64,000 nt of DNA from contig WSYJ01000030.1 in assembly GCA_020186115.1 (NCBI GenBank), positions 434,001 through 498,000 of the forward strand. Direction: 5' to 3'. Both the position numbers and the translations under genes were made by a program. The notes below the pieces were generated by a model. The model ran no database searches. It saw nothing but the letters and a program-made list of their open reading frames with translations, and had not been told where the DNA came from. Shown one piece after another: positions 10,625 through 20,315 of this stretch. The stretch's first letter is position 1. Each line of letters starts with the position of its first letter. The stretch comes from Histomonas meleagridis (Eukaryota > Parabasalia > Tritrichomonadida > Dientamoebidae).

Positions 10625-13597
10625 ATGTCGAGCCTTGAAGAAATATTTTCAAAACTTCAGACAGCAACAGATAATGAGACAGTAGAACAAATTACCCAAA
10701 TCATCATGAACGCGTATTCAGATCCAATGACAATATTTCCTTTAATTGAACTTTTATGTACAAATCAGAATCCCTTTGTTCGTCATCAAAGTTCTATTGG
10801 TATTAAGCAAATGCTTGAAAAACATTGGCGAACATATTGTATGACACCACATGGCGAACAAATAAAAATAGCTTTATTAAATGCGCTTTCCAAAGAAAGC
10901 ATTTTTTCGATTCGACATTCCATTATTTATTCGCTTGAGCCAATTTGTCAAATTAGAGAAATTCCATGGCCAGAATTAGATAATTTTGCGATTCAGCTAA
11001 TACAAAGTTCTAATCCATCAGAATTAGAGATTGGAATGTCTCTTTTCGAAGTTATCATTCCATATCTTCCAGAATCTTTTATTGTTTCAAACATAGAACA
11101 AATATGTGAACGAATTGGTTTTGCAATGACATTAAATTCACCTGAATTATTAATTGCCACAATTGATTTCATGACGTCTCTTTTCCAATTATTTGATCCA
11201 CCAATCCCTGAAGGCCTTAGCCAATTAATGGAAAAGCTCTTAATGGTATTCCAAATGTCACTTATCCAAAATTGGCCATTTGCATATCAAATTGCAGAAT
11301 CTATAAACAAAACTATATGTACTCCACCGCGTGTCAGCTCCAAAGATCTTCTTGATTTTCTTCTTAATCTTGCTAATAATGAAGCTGTTCCTCATGAACT
11401 TCTATTCCATATATTCAACCCTATTAATACACTTGTTTCTACTCAATACAAATCAATCCGTAAGCAGCTCCCTGCATTAGTCATCACTGTTATCAAGTGC
11501 GCGGCTTACAGCCTCCAAGACGACTGCTTCAATAATCAATCAGACCTCATCTTCATAACCGACGTAATTGAGGGGATAACCGCCGAAGAAGGAGAAGATC
11601 TTTTTTATACAATCCAAGAAATTCTTAATGATTCTTCACCTAATATGTCCTTTGTGAGTCTTATTATATTTCAATTTTTCATTGATGAGATGCCTGGTGT
11701 TGTTGCTGAAAATCTTCAATTTTTTGTTGAGTTTATTATCAAGCAATATACTAATCAACAACATCACTGTATTAAAGAGGAGTCATTAGTTTGTATGCAA
11801 CATTTAATCCGTATTATAAATGGTGGAATTTCTCAACATACACAATTAATCTTAAGATGTTGTTTAGATGCAATTTCTTGTGATCATGAAACTTTGGTTA
11901 ATCTTGGATTGATTGCAATAGCCGAGTTAATGTCAACATTAGATTTTCCACATGAACTAATTCCACAAATCTTTAATTTATTATGTTCGCTTCTTGGGAA
12001 ATCCGCTGAGCTTCAGTACAATGTTCTTTATTCCTTGACAGCCTTAACATTTGCATCTCGAGAAGACATTTTACCATTTGTCCCACAGCTAGCGACCGTT
12101 TTTGGGAATTCAGCTAATTTGAATGAAACCGTTCATCCCACACTCAAATCGATAGGAATTGAAGGCTTAGCCCGTTTATTATGTTCTCTACCTAATCGCA
12201 TTGATACTATTGCAGTACCTACATTAAATTTATTAAATGAATCAACCAAATGTTCAGATTATGATGTTTTATCAAGTGTCATTACATCATTTAAACTTTT
12301 AGTTGAATCACAATTTCCACAAATCGAAAGCATATTACAAAATCCAGTTGAATTAGCGATGAAAATACTTTCAACAGAATTACCAATTATCCAAAGTGAT
12401 AGTGAATATATTCCTTCCATTATTGTCTTAAAAAGTAAATCATTTTCATTCATCTCAGTATGTATCCAAAGGTTTCCGAATGTATTTACAAATTTTGTAG
12501 TTTCATGTACACAAATTGCTATTTCACATCTCGAATGTAATATTTCGATGTTACAAATCGAATGTATGAACACATTAATCATATTGACGACAACATATGG
12601 ATTAAATCCGACAGAAATCATTATGCACTTATCACAACTAATTGATAATGATGACCCATATACAGTTTCAAAATTATTATCATCATTTCGTAAACTTTTA
12701 TCCTTCACGACAATCGAAATTAATGCTGAACAACTTCAAGGAATAGTAAACTTTTCATATAAAGCAATGATGCATAAACTTCCATGTCAATATGATAGTT
12801 ATGATAATGACATTGATTTAATTCGTTCGCTTTATAAGTTTTATTGTATGTTAGCACAAAGATATCCAAACTATTTCCCTTACGATCAATATATTAGTCA
12901 TGGTAGAGCATTAAAGAAACAAAAACAATTTCAAGAACTTTCGTTTTTGACGTTACCTCTTTCATATCTATATAAAACGTTTGGAAGTCAACTTCCCGGT
13001 GTTGCTATTAAGGCAATGATTGGGTTAATATTTAGTACGATCTCTTATTGTGATGGAACTATTTCGCCATTACCAATTAAAGCAATTTACGTGTTCATTG
13101 ATTTCGATTTCCAAACTTCGATGCAATTTTTGCCGGAGTTATCACATACATTAAAAATGATTCTTTCATTGGAAAATAAGGGTCAGCCTACATACGAAGA
13201 AACAAAAGTTTTTGCAATTTCATTGTTGTTTTTGTTGGCTGTAAAGGGTTGTGACGTGAATGAGTTTTTGGCTTTAATGATTTCGATAATACCTTCGAAT
13301 ATGTACGATGAGGCTGTGAATATTTTTAACTGTTTAATTAATTTGTCAATGAATAAATTCGAAATGTTTCAGCCGGTGTTGCAACAATTGTTCGTTGCAC
13401 TGGTGAAAACTTTGGCATTGAGTGATAATAATTTGAGGTTAATGAAATTAAATAACGAAATTGTGAATGGTTTAATCGGATTATTTATGAAGTTAATGAG
13501 CGTCGTCCCAGATGCGCAGAATGTAATTCCGCAAATAATTGGGGACCAAAATGATCAACAAAGACTTGCTGCTCGTCTTTCAAAGCCACAGATGTAA
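10625..13597 (+). CDS. Importin-beta family karyopherin (importin-4/Kap123-like)
   Basis: A 990-residue all-helical HEAT protein. The N-terminus has the importin-beta pattern: a first helix pair, then NPFVRHQSSIGIKQMLEKHW near residues 48-67, where karyopherins carry the R-x-x-A-x-x-x-L-K motif before a conserved W. Later repeats such as NLGLIAIAELM and LIFSTISYCDG fit the C-terminal arch. The overall length is near that of importin-4/Kap123 (about 1080) and importin-5. Family role: it carries ribosomal proteins and histones through nuclear pores, releasing them on RanGTP binding. The exact subtype is my inference. The start codon is the first ATG (CCAATGTCG), with an initiator-like TTTCATTG just before it. 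Two nucleoporins (gp210, Nup35) are coded elsewhere in this window. Confidence 0.8.
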   Translation: MSSLEEIFSKLQTATDNETVEQITQIIMNAYSDPMTIFPLIELLCTNQNPFVRHQSSIGIKQMLEKHWRTYCMTPHGEQIKIALLNALSKESIFSIRHSIIYSLEPICQIREIPWPELDNFAIQLIQSSNPSELEIGMSLFEVIIPYLPESFIVSNIEQICERIGFAMTLNSPELLIATIDFMTSLFQLFDPPIPEGLSQLMEKLLMVFQMSLIQNWPFAYQIAESINKTICTPPRVSSKDLLDFLLNLANNEAVPHELLFHIFNPINTLVSTQYKSIRKQLPALVITVIKCAAYSLQDDCFNNQSDLIFITDVIEGITAEEGEDLFYTIQEILNDSSPNMSFVSLIIFQFFIDEMPGVVAENLQFFVEFIIKQYTNQQHHCIKEESLVCMQHLIRIINGGISQHTQLILRCCLDAISCDHETLVNLGLIAIAELMSTLDFPHELIPQIFNLLCSLLGKSAELQYNVLYSLTALTFASREDILPFVPQLATVFGNSANLNETVHPTLKSIGIEGLARLLCSLPNRIDTIAVPTLNLLNESTKCSDYDVLSSVITSFKLLVESQFPQIESILQNPVELAMKILSTELPIIQSDSEYIPSIIVLKSKSFSFISVCIQRFPNVFTNFVVSCTQIAISHLECNISMLQIECMNTLIILTTTYGLNPTEIIMHLSQLIDNDDPYTVSKLLSSFRKLLSFTTIEINAEQLQGIVNFSYKAMMHKLPCQYDSYDNDIDLIRSLYKFYCMLAQRYPNYFPYDQYISHGRALKKQKQFQELSFLTLPLSYLYKTFGSQLPGVAIKAMIGLIFSTISYCDGTISPLPIKAIYVFIDFDFQTSMQFLPELSHTLKMILSLENKGQPTYEETKVFAISLLFLLAVKGCDVNEFLALMISIIPSNMYDEAVNIFNCLINLSMNKFEMFQPVLQQLFVALVKTLALSDNNLRLMKLNNEIVNGLIGLFMKLMSVVPDAQNVIPQIIGDQNDQQRLAARLSKPQM

Positions 13598-13834
13598 TTA
13601 CATTAGAAAAAGTAAAACATAAATAATAATAATTTTTATTTAAATCGTTTTTCGTGATGAAATTTTGCTCAAATCTTTAAAATTCTTCATTTGTTAAGAA
13701 ATGGGAAATTAACAAATGTAAAAACAAAAAATGACTTACAATATAATATTAAATTCTAAATATTATTTCCTTCTGAATTGATAATAATAAAAAAAGATAT
13801 AATGATAAACACATATTTTACTTAATAACAAATT

Positions 13835-15235
13835 TTATTTGCCATAAAACTTTTTCCTTAGTTCATTTTCATTCAGTTTCTTAATATGTTGCACTAATCC
13901 CTCACAATGTGCCATAGCGAATTGTCTATCGCTTGATTTCAACTCATATTCACTAAACTGTGCACAATATTCCAACATTTCCAACAGCTCATCTACGCCG
14001 AAAGCAAACACACAAACCAACATATAAGAAAACAGCTCATCAAATCCAGGCGCGTCATCAACTTGATTATTTGACTGTAACATTTTTAATTTTTGTGTCA
14101 CATCAGTCGTAAAAGCTAAAACGTCCCAAAACAAATCCGCAATTATAAAAGGATCACATTGCACCAAAATCACGAAGAACTTCTCAGATATCTCACGCAA
14201 AGGCCAATCAGTACTATTCAGTTTCGAAAAAGGCACATCGATATACTCAGAAGGGAAAAAAGGCGGACCAAAAACGCGAGGAGTCAAATCGAATATTTTT
14301 GGTAACCTTAACTCATGAACAGAAGAAAAAGGAAATAAATATAATTGCCAAGACCTTTCGAATATAAATGTGCGCACTCTTGTGTACATTTTCGGCGACG
14401 ATTCACAGATGGCTTTGATGATGACTTCGGCATCAGGATATGTCATTTCTTGAAGGTTTTCAAGGAATCGATGAATTACGCGGCCCGAACGACGCTTCAT
14501 TGATGTGATTATGCAGACCCAATCGTTGCGTGGAAGGTGGACTTGGATATATTGTCTTTGCACCTTGGAAAGAAGTGAAATTTCTTTCTCAACTTTGGTG
14601 AGATCAGGAAATGGCTGAAGAAAATTGAGAAAAAATTTGTCAAGATCAACGCTTGGGACAGCTTTATGATCGTGACAATACTTGTCAAGGAATTTAAGAA
14701 ACTGTTCGCATGTTTGAATGTTGGATTGGATGGATGTGATGATTTTGGAGCAACGATTTATGTTCTTTCTGTGATAAAGTTCTTTGAGAATAAAGTTCCG
14801 ACGAATATAACGTATAATATTTTTGTAATTGGAAATGAGATTGCAAAGTTCATTGATGGAATTCATATGTTTGGATGATTCTGATAAAAAATCATCAATA
14901 TCATCATAGTTTTGCTTGATGATTGCATTGATGGATGACTTAATAGCATCAAGTGGAATAAAGTCACTCGGGCTTTTTGAGGTTGATATCAATGAATGAA
15001 AATCTGGAACAATTTCAATTTTTTTCCGAACTCGCGCTAAAGGTGGATTGACTTGTTTTGGTGCTTCTCGAAGATTAAATCCGAATTGATTATGTTTTTC
15101 AATGTAATTTGAATCAAAACTATTTGAAATATCTTCTGAATTCGATGTTATATTTTCTGTATTATCAAGAGGATCTTGAACAGAGGCATCATCTGAAATA
15201 TCAATGAAGAATTGGTCTTTTACATTTGGTTTCAT
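13835..15235 (-). CDS. Uncharacterised protein with a possible VPS9-like C-terminal domain
   Basis: A 466-residue soluble protein. Residues 1-95 are acidic and Ser/Asn-rich and probably disordered. A helical region follows with several basic stretches. The C-terminal part (about 395-455) reads DELFSYMLVCVFAFGVDELL, then SSDRQFAMAHCEGLVQHI, which resembles the second half of VPS9 domains, where a helix bearing the D and Y catalytic residues precedes an aliphatic helix ending near the AxxFI region. VPS9 proteins are exchange factors for Rab5-type GTPases on endosomes. The similarity is weak and the expected DDLLP-like core is altered, so this is tentative. No signal peptide or membrane segment is present. 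Start is the ATG at 15235. Confidence 0.5.
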   Translation of the reverse strand: MKPNVKDQFFIDISDDASVQDPLDNTENITSNSEDISNSFDSNYIEKHNQFGFNLREAPKQVNPPLARVRKKIEIVPDFHSLISTSKSPSDFIPLDAIKSSINAIIKQNYDDIDDFLSESSKHMNSINELCNLISNYKNIIRYIRRNFILKELYHRKNINRCSKIITSIQSNIQTCEQFLKFLDKYCHDHKAVPSVDLDKFFLNFLQPFPDLTKVEKEISLLSKVQRQYIQVHLPRNDWVCIITSMKRRSGRVIHRFLENLQEMTYPDAEVIIKAICESSPKMYTRVRTFIFERSWQLYLFPFSSVHELRLPKIFDLTPRVFGPPFFPSEYIDVPFSKLNSTDWPLREISEKFFVILVQCDPFIIADLFWDVLAFTTDVTQKLKMLQSNNQVDDAPGFDELFSYMLVCVFAFGVDELLEMLEYCAQFSEYELKSSDRQFAMAHCEGLVQHIKKLNENELRKKFYGK

Positions 15236-15406
15236 TGTTTTGTCTTGGTTATGAAAAGTGCTTTATTTCTTTTTCGAAAAAAAGTCTTTAAAAATTAAAA
15301 AAAAATATTCATCCTGTCCATTCAAATACTTATATAGTAATTAAATCAAGAATATATTTCATGAAAAAGAAAATGATTAAAAAATTTGTATTTATCAAAA
15401 ACAATT

Positions 15407-15625
15407 TTATTTTGCAAAATTAAAATTACCTGGGTTTGTAAAGAACTCCACTGCAAACTCATTGACGTCATCAGGTTTTTCTTTTAAAACAGAATAAACA
15501 AATTCTTGAATAGCTTGATTTATTTCTGGATGTTCTCGCAAATATTTTTCATTCTCTATTCTGAGTTCATCGAGTTCTTTCTGTGAATTTTGGTTATCAG
15601 GTGCGGAGGAATGTGGTGACGACAT
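15407..15625 (-). CDS. Small RIIa/Dpy-30-like dimerisation-docking protein
   Basis: A 72-residue protein. After a polar N-terminus and a short charged helix, residues 34-70 read INQAIQEFVYSVLKEKPDDV then NEFAVEFF. This matches the RIIa fold: helix 1 with the hydrophobic dimer face, a KPxDV turn, and a second helix with the F-A-x-x-F-F pattern seen in PKA regulatory subunits, ROPN1 and RIIAD1. Such modules dimerise and bind amphipathic helices of AKAP-like scaffolds, frequently in flagellar axonemes; a flagellar role is plausible in this organism but is inferred. The gene is short and complete, with ATG at 15625 and a TAA stop. Confidence 0.7.
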   Translation of the reverse strand: MSSPHSSAPDNQNSQKELDELRIENEKYLREHPEINQAIQEFVYSVLKEKPDDVNEFAVEFFTNPGNFNFAK

Positions 15626-16286
15626 TTGACATCAGAAACCTTTTTCAGAAGCTTACGAAAAACTCACATTTGTGAACTGCGTCAGACGATCAAATATCGA
15701 TCAGTGAACGATGACATCACTCTTATGTCAAATTTGACAACGATATGTATACAATTTGGTTTATCGGGCTTCAAAACTATCAGAACCATAACCTTGGTTC
15801 CACTCCATATTTTAACAACACTGATAAAAAATGTACACAAATAAAGAATTTTCAATATATGCATTTGTTCGAAGATATCATAAAATCGATCCCAAGCCTT
15901 AAATCAGTTATATTTTACAGAATTTTTTTGACTTTGATAAAAGGTTTAGCTCATTTTTCATTCAAAAACGACAACGGTTATTATGCCCATACCAACCCTT
16001 TATCAAAGAAAAAAAAATTTTGTCTGCTCCAGAAATAGGAATAAATTCATCTTCACCTTATATTAACCCAACTTTATTGATCACTACGACACAACAAAAA
16101 ATTATAATTGAACATTTTTATGAAACTTTGAATTTTTCAAGATTTTTACACCTTTGTTTTAATCTTTCAACTATTACTTACAAATTCTTCTCATATTTTT
16201 CAGATATTTTTTCTTTCTTAATTAAAAATATTTCAATAATTTTTTTGTTTGTTATTTTATTCATATTCACTTTAGATTTGATTAAT
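15626..16286. other. Intergenic region upstream of the damaged BspA copy
   Basis: Several short open frames exist on both strands but none has recognisable protein features. One ACAACGGTTATT (about 15971-15982) is a Myb-type motif, roughly 300 bp before the ATG at 16287. Confidence 0.35.
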
Positions 16287-16451
16287 ATGATAAATTTTAC
16301 CCATTATAAATTTTACAATAAATATAAAATTAATTTTAAAATCATTTCTTTATTAATCATTATTTATTTCACATTTTCATATACAATATCCGACCCAACA
16401 ACACAAACACTTTCAGTATTGAATTCTAACGAATATTTTGGGGAAAAATAG
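16287..16451 (+). pseudogene. Severed N-terminal piece of BspA-like gene copy A
   Basis: From ATG 16287 the frame codes a basic stretch and a hydrophobic anchor (ISLLIIIYFTFSY), then SDPTTQTLSVLNSNEYFGEK and TAG. This parallels the N-terminus of the other BspA copy (hydrophobic run, then NTLTITKEDEFDG). The next BspA segment begins downstream in the same frame, but two in-frame stops (TAG 16449, TAA 16455) intervene, and the downstream frame codes VGSAFKQRNSL before its first ATG, a typical BspA repeat start. I read this as one gene broken by stops. An alternative is a separate tiny membrane peptide. Confidence 0.5.
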
Positions 16452-16517
16452 TTCTAAAGTACAAACAAAATATATTACTCTTTCGTTGGGAGTGCTTTTA
16501 AACAAAGGAACTCATTA

Positions 16518-17594
16518 ATGAGAGTAATAATATCAGTTGAAATTGGGAAATCAATGAATTCATTTGGAACTTCTGCATTTGGATCATGTTCATCCATAAA
16601 AAATATTACAATACCTAATTCAGTTACATCAATTGGAAATTATGCATTTAGTTCTTGTTCTAATTTAGAAACAGTTATTATTGGAGAAAATGTCACATTA
16701 ATTGGAGATTCTGCATTTTCCGATTGCATTAATCTGAAGTGTATTTATTTTACAGGTTATAGATCGCCAACATCTTTCGGTGCAAATGTATTTTCTGGTG
16801 TACCAACGCAATATGTAATGACATCATATTTATATCAAAACACGACATTTGGACCACTTAATATAATCTATAATCTGGCTGATGAATGTGATATTTATCT
16901 TTGGCCAACTCTTACATTTACGAAATCAAACACATTTTCGAATACATTTTCTAAATCGAATACATTCTCTAACACATTCTCTAAATCAGATACATTCTCT
17001 AAATCAAATACATTTTCTAATACAAATACATTTTCTAGTTCGAACACATTTTCTAGTTCAAATACATTTTTTAATACAAATACATTTTTTAATTCAAATA
17101 CATTCTCTGATACAAATACATTTTCTAATTCGAATACATTTACGGCTTCATTAAATTCAAGTGTATCGTATACTGTAACTATGATTCATTTTTATTCCGT
17201 TACAAATACGTATATCATCAACACATATTTATCGAACACATTCATTAGATCAAGTTCCATTTATATCGCCACCAAATTAATATTTTATAATTACACAATA
17301 TATCAGTATTCGACATATTATAATATTTATACCGTATTTTATACAATAATTCATACTAAATCACAACACCAAAATATTTCAATGAATCTGTTGATTGGTA
17401 TCATTTGCGGCACAATTGCATTGGTACTTATTATTGTCGGAATTGTTGTATTCATTATTCGACATAGCAAACAACAAAATTCAAGTTCAGACAAAAGTTT
17501 CGATATTTTGTCAGCAGAAGATAAAGGCGAACAAATCGAATGTGTTAAAGCTGAATTAAATGACTATGTTAATGAAGAAGACCAATGGATATAA
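16518..17594 (+). CDS. BspA-like leucine-rich-repeat surface protein, copy A (5' end broken)
   Basis: The 358 residues contain three BspA/TpLRR units (GSCSSIKNITIPNSVTSIG, YAFSSCSNLETVIIGENVT, SAFSDCINLKCIYFTG; residues about 20-100). Then come a conserved cap, a low-complexity Ser/Asn/Thr/Phe stalk built from repeats of SNTF/KSNTF (about 137-212), a Tyr/Thr-rich linker, a membrane segment (LIGIICGTIALVLIIVGIVV) and a roughly 40-residue acidic cytoplasmic tail. BspA-like proteins are the largest candidate surface families of trichomonads and may bind host or microbial surfaces. The ATG at 16518 lies inside a repeat, and the frame is open upstream only to a TAA at 16455, so the signal/anchor part is severed. 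Bases 16602-17055 are almost identical to the inverted copy at 21308-21761. Confidence 0.7.
   Translation: MRVIISVEIGKSMNSFGTSAFGSCSSIKNITIPNSVTSIGNYAFSSCSNLETVIIGENVTLIGDSAFSDCINLKCIYFTGYRSPTSFGANVFSGVPTQYVMTSYLYQNTTFGPLNIIYNLADECDIYLWPTLTFTKSNTFSNTFSKSNTFSNTFSKSDTFSKSNTFSNTNTFSSSNTFSSSNTFFNTNTFFNSNTFSDTNTFSNSNTFTASLNSSVSYTVTMIHFYSVTNTYIINTYLSNTFIRSSSIYIATKLIFYNYTIYQYSTYYNIYTVFYTIIHTKSQHQNISMNLLIGIICGTIALVLIIVGIVVFIIRHSKQQNSSSDKSFDILSAEDKGEQIECVKAELNDYVNEEDQWI
16602..17055 (+). repeat. Left arm of a 454-bp inverted duplication
   Basis: Reading 21761 down to 21308 on the minus strand gives the same 454 bases with only two mismatches that I can see (near 16613 and in VTL/VTS IGDSAF). Flanks diverge abruptly on both sides. 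Confidence 0.9.
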
Positions 17595-17986
17595 ATATTA
17601 CTAAGTAACAAATTGCGAATAAGGAAATATGTTTTACATATGATATTTAATCTCCGAATTTGTCACTTTGGAATGCATGTGATCCTAGGATTCAAATTCT
17701 GTAATGTATTGCCACAACTAAAAACGCTGTTTTACATCCATTAGACTTGAATATCACATTTCATTGCTAAGAATAGAAAAAATCGTTTGTTATTCGGCAG
17801 GACACTTCGCATTAGTAGGAAAATCTGTTTTATTGAATGCATTCGAAAGTAATAACAAATTTTAAGCGATGAATTTCTTCATAATGGCATATTAATGTGA
17901 CTAAGTTCAAAGCACCTTTGCTGGTGCTTAGTGCTCAGTTAACTCACATTTAGAATGCTTGTAAGCATTGGACGCTCTCTGTTTAC
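17595..17986. other. Intergenic DNA with two perfect hairpins
   Basis: No gene found. AAGCACC-TTTGCT-GGTGCTT (17910-17929) and AATGCTT-GT-AAGCATT (17954-17969) are two perfect 7-bp inverted repeats 25 bp apart. They could be RNA structure at the 3' end of either flanking transcript, or chance. Confidence 0.4.
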
Positions 17987-18151
17987 TTATATTACAAAAA
18001 TGCTTTCATTGTGGAATTGCATCTCTGAGTCTTTTGTAACGTCAAACATCGATTTGAAATAAATTTGTTGAATATTTTGAGCAAGAGAAATTTCTGATGA
18101 TTCCGATCGTACTGTCACACAAATTGAGACGTTATGACGATTACATTGCAT
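17987..18151 (-). CDS. Possible 54-residue protein of unknown function
   Basis: From ATG 18151 the minus strand codes a small soluble peptide starting MQCNRHNVSICVTVRSESSE and ending NESIFVI before TAA. About 40 bp upstream is ACCGTTTATCGTTTTG (18176-18194 region), which combines the CCGTT and TATCGT motifs seen before other starts here. Amino-acid composition is ordinary for a folded protein. I recognise no family. It may be chance. Confidence 0.25.
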   Translation of the reverse strand: MQCNRHNVSICVTVRSESSEISLAQNIQQIYFKSMFDVTKDSEMQFHNESIFVI

Positions 18152-18273
18152 ACAAAAAGTTGTGTATTCTATCAAAACGATAAACGGTCAACGATCAGAT
18201 TTTATACGTTTTTTTATTTGTTATTTCCTTATAGAAGTTAATAAAAAAACATTTATTCGATAAATTTGTTTTT

Positions 18274-19203
18274 TCATTCTGCTGCATCAAGTATAGAATC
18301 GAAACTTTCGGTTTTCTTCTTTCCCGCACAAGAAAATGACACTAAAAACATAATTAATGACGCAACACTTACCACAAATACTAACACTGTGAGCCAAATC
18401 ATTGCAAAAGCAATGTGTTGGAACTCTCTGTGCTCTTTGGAAGCCAAAATATAATTCAAATATTTGTGATCTTTCGATCCTTCAGTATACTTAACTTTTC
18501 CTGTGTCATCGTCTAGCTTAAGAGACGCAAACATTCCGACAGATGCATCGTTTGAGAACTCGGAATCAAGCTTTGTTATTGAGCCGACAACGATATTAAA
18601 TGATACGGTACTAAACTTTGATGACGAAATATGGATAAGGCCTGGTCCTTTTAATGGAATTGTGTCATTTTGTTTGCAGATAATTTCAACTTCATCATTT
18701 TGAGTATAATTGAAGAAAGTAAGAGCAAGTCCCGTATCACGTGGATGTTTAAAAATTCTAACGTCTAATCGAGCGTCATCACCAAAATCAAAAAATGTTG
18801 GGTAACGACTGGGAACAGTGATCTCTTCGGCACAATAAATACAACCTGCTGTATCACCGACAAAACTTGCTTTATCTTTGTCATAACGTGCATGCCATAT
18901 TGTAAAGAAGCAATTATCTGCACCTGATTGGGAACATGTGACTGTGAAGTTAGAAAGTAAAACTTGAATGCCATTTCCAGATGTCAAATCTGGAATTGAC
19001 TCACTCATCAAAGGTGATGTTATTGATGCAGTGCTGGTGTATTTGTTATGAAGATAAAGAGCTGTTTGTCCTTGTGGATAAAAATCAATTGACTCTCCTT
19101 TTTCCAAAATGCAACGAGTGAATCTACTTTCATAACTGTAGTTGCCTTGGCACTTATCAATGGAATAAACGAGAGTAGGTAGAGATAGAAGCAGGAAAAA
19201 CAT
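18274..19203 (-). CDS. Type I membrane protein of unknown function
   Basis: I start at the ATG at 19203 because it opens a clean signal peptide (MFFLLLSLPTLVYSIDKC); the longer frame upstream has no ATG before it. The roughly 250-residue extracellular part has six or more Cys and several N-glycosylation sequons (NYS, NFT, NYT, NDT). A membrane helix (FAMIWLTVLVFVVSVASLIM) is followed by a short Cys/Lys-rich tail ending DSILDAAE. The lumenal part looks beta-rich, but I do not recognise the family. A CAACGGAG motif lies about 45 bp upstream of the start. Codon use resembles the neighbours. It lies between the two BspA-like copies and is therefore inside the inverted duplication. Confidence 0.7.
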   Translation of the reverse strand: MFFLLLSLPTLVYSIDKCQGNYSYESRFTRCILEKGESIDFYPQGQTALYLHNKYTSTASITSPLMSESIPDLTSGNGIQVLLSNFTVTCSQSGADNCFFTIWHARYDKDKASFVGDTAGCIYCAEEITVPSRYPTFFDFGDDARLDVRIFKHPRDTGLALTFFNYTQNDEVEIICKQNDTIPLKGPGLIHISSSKFSTVSFNIVVGSITKLDSEFSNDASVGMFASLKLDDDTGKVKYTEGSKDHKYLNYILASKEHREFQHIAFAMIWLTVLVFVVSVASLIMFLVSFSCAGKKKTESFDSILDAAE

Positions 19204-19567
19204 GTTGTTCCTTCGAAAGTCAAATTGTTCAATTTTTACGTTCAGAGGATTACAACGGAGTAATCGCACATGATAAAAATCAAAATATGTCTTGGAAAAC
19301 TAATATTTTCTCACTAATAACTCATTAGATTAATAAAACTCATGCGAATATAAATCATATTAAAAATGCATTTGATTTTATTAATTTTTGTATATTAGAT
19401 AAAAATGAAATTTTCTATAACATAAAATCCTTTCATAGCTTTTAACGAGAGCATGAGCAGTACTTATGAAAAAAATAGTTTAAGGGAGCAAAATTTAAGA
19501 TTTGGAAATAAAAAAAAATGATTTAAAAAAAAATTTATTACGAATTAAAAGAATGACAATAAGGTTT

Positions 19568-20239
19568 CTATGCTGTTTCTGTGATTGTATATTGACGATC
19601 TTGAAATACAAGTTTGAGATTACAACTTTCATCTGTTTCAAGCTCAAGCTCTTCAAATATCTGTGATGGCTTTTGACCGGTGCTTTCACAAAGCGTGTCA
19701 ACGATTTGTTTGCAAAGAGCTTTTCGTTTTCTCCATTGTTCACATCTAGTGAAATACTGTTTTTGAATATTCGTGGCATCATCAAATGTTATACCTTGAG
19801 CTGCCTCCTCTAGTTCATCCCTTTTTGCCTTTGATTTTTCTAAAAGATCATTGCATTCTTGATGGTAATCTCTTAATTCTTGAATAGTTTTAGTGGCTAA
19901 TAATCTATCTCTTCTAGCTCTCAATTCGTCAGCTTGCTCTTTAAGTGTTTCTACCCTTTTCCTTAATTCTTCCAAATTTGCATCCATTTTAGCTAATTCA
20001 TCAGAACTTGCAACTTCTAACCCATCTTGATTTGCGAAATATAATTTAGTTGATTTTCCGAAAAGTTTGCATGTAATTTTTCCATTTGCTGCAAGAGCAT
20101 CTAGAGCTTTTTGAACAGCAGATTTTGCAAATTCTCCATGTAATTCATCAGTTAAAGTTGTTGAGCTATACGGGCGATTTTTCTCTGATAAAACTTTTAT
20201 AATTGCAGGAGATGGATCCGCTTTTGATTTTGGTGGCAT
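19568..20239 (-). CDS. HOP2: Homologous-pairing protein 2 (HOP2/PSMC3IP)
   Basis: The 223-residue protein has the HOP2 layout. Residues 1-75 are a winged helix (IIKVLSEKNRPYSSTTLTDE, then VQKALDALAANGKITCKLFG, KLYFANQD). A charged leucine-zipper coiled coil spans about 80-150, and a C-terminal helical cap is present (CEQWRKRKALCKQIVDTLCE). Length is close to human PSMC3IP (217). HOP2 works with MND1 to stimulate DMC1/RAD51 strand invasion between homologues in meiosis, and acts in the nucleus. The start is ATG 20239 (MPPKSKADPSP); the extra upstream codon in frame is TTG. The leader contains TTTCATTT, initiator-like, and GCCGTTTAC lies about 70 bp upstream. Confidence 0.88.
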   Translation of the reverse strand: MPPKSKADPSPAIIKVLSEKNRPYSSTTLTDELHGEFAKSAVQKALDALAANGKITCKLFGKSTKLYFANQDGLEVASSDELAKMDANLEELRKRVETLKEQADELRARRDRLLATKTIQELRDYHQECNDLLEKSKAKRDELEEAAQGITFDDATNIQKQYFTRCEQWRKRKALCKQIVDTLCESTGQKPSQIFEELELETDESCNLKLVFQDRQYTITETA

Positions 20240-20306
20240 CAAAAATGAAATGAACAGTGTGTAAAGTATTCAAGCAGATTTGATGGAGGAAGTCACACAT
20301 ATGGGG

Positions 20307-20315
20307 GCCGTTTAC
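20307..20315 (-). promoter_or_regulatory. Myb-type motif upstream of HOP2
   Basis: GCCGTTTAC about 70 bp before the HOP2 start; same core as other upstream motifs in this window. Confidence 0.35.

Noticed and set aside
15626-16038. Short plus-strand frames after the RIIa gene
   Set aside because: Overlapping frames in different phases, no motifs, composition of random AT-rich DNA.
16020-16286. Upstream extension of the BspA N-terminal fragment
   Set aside because: It would need a TTG start; the first in-frame ATG is 16287 and the extension shows no family similarity.
17670-17740. Possible tRNA around AGGATTCAAATTCT
   Set aside because: Weak B-box match only; no cloverleaf could be formed with the upstream bases.
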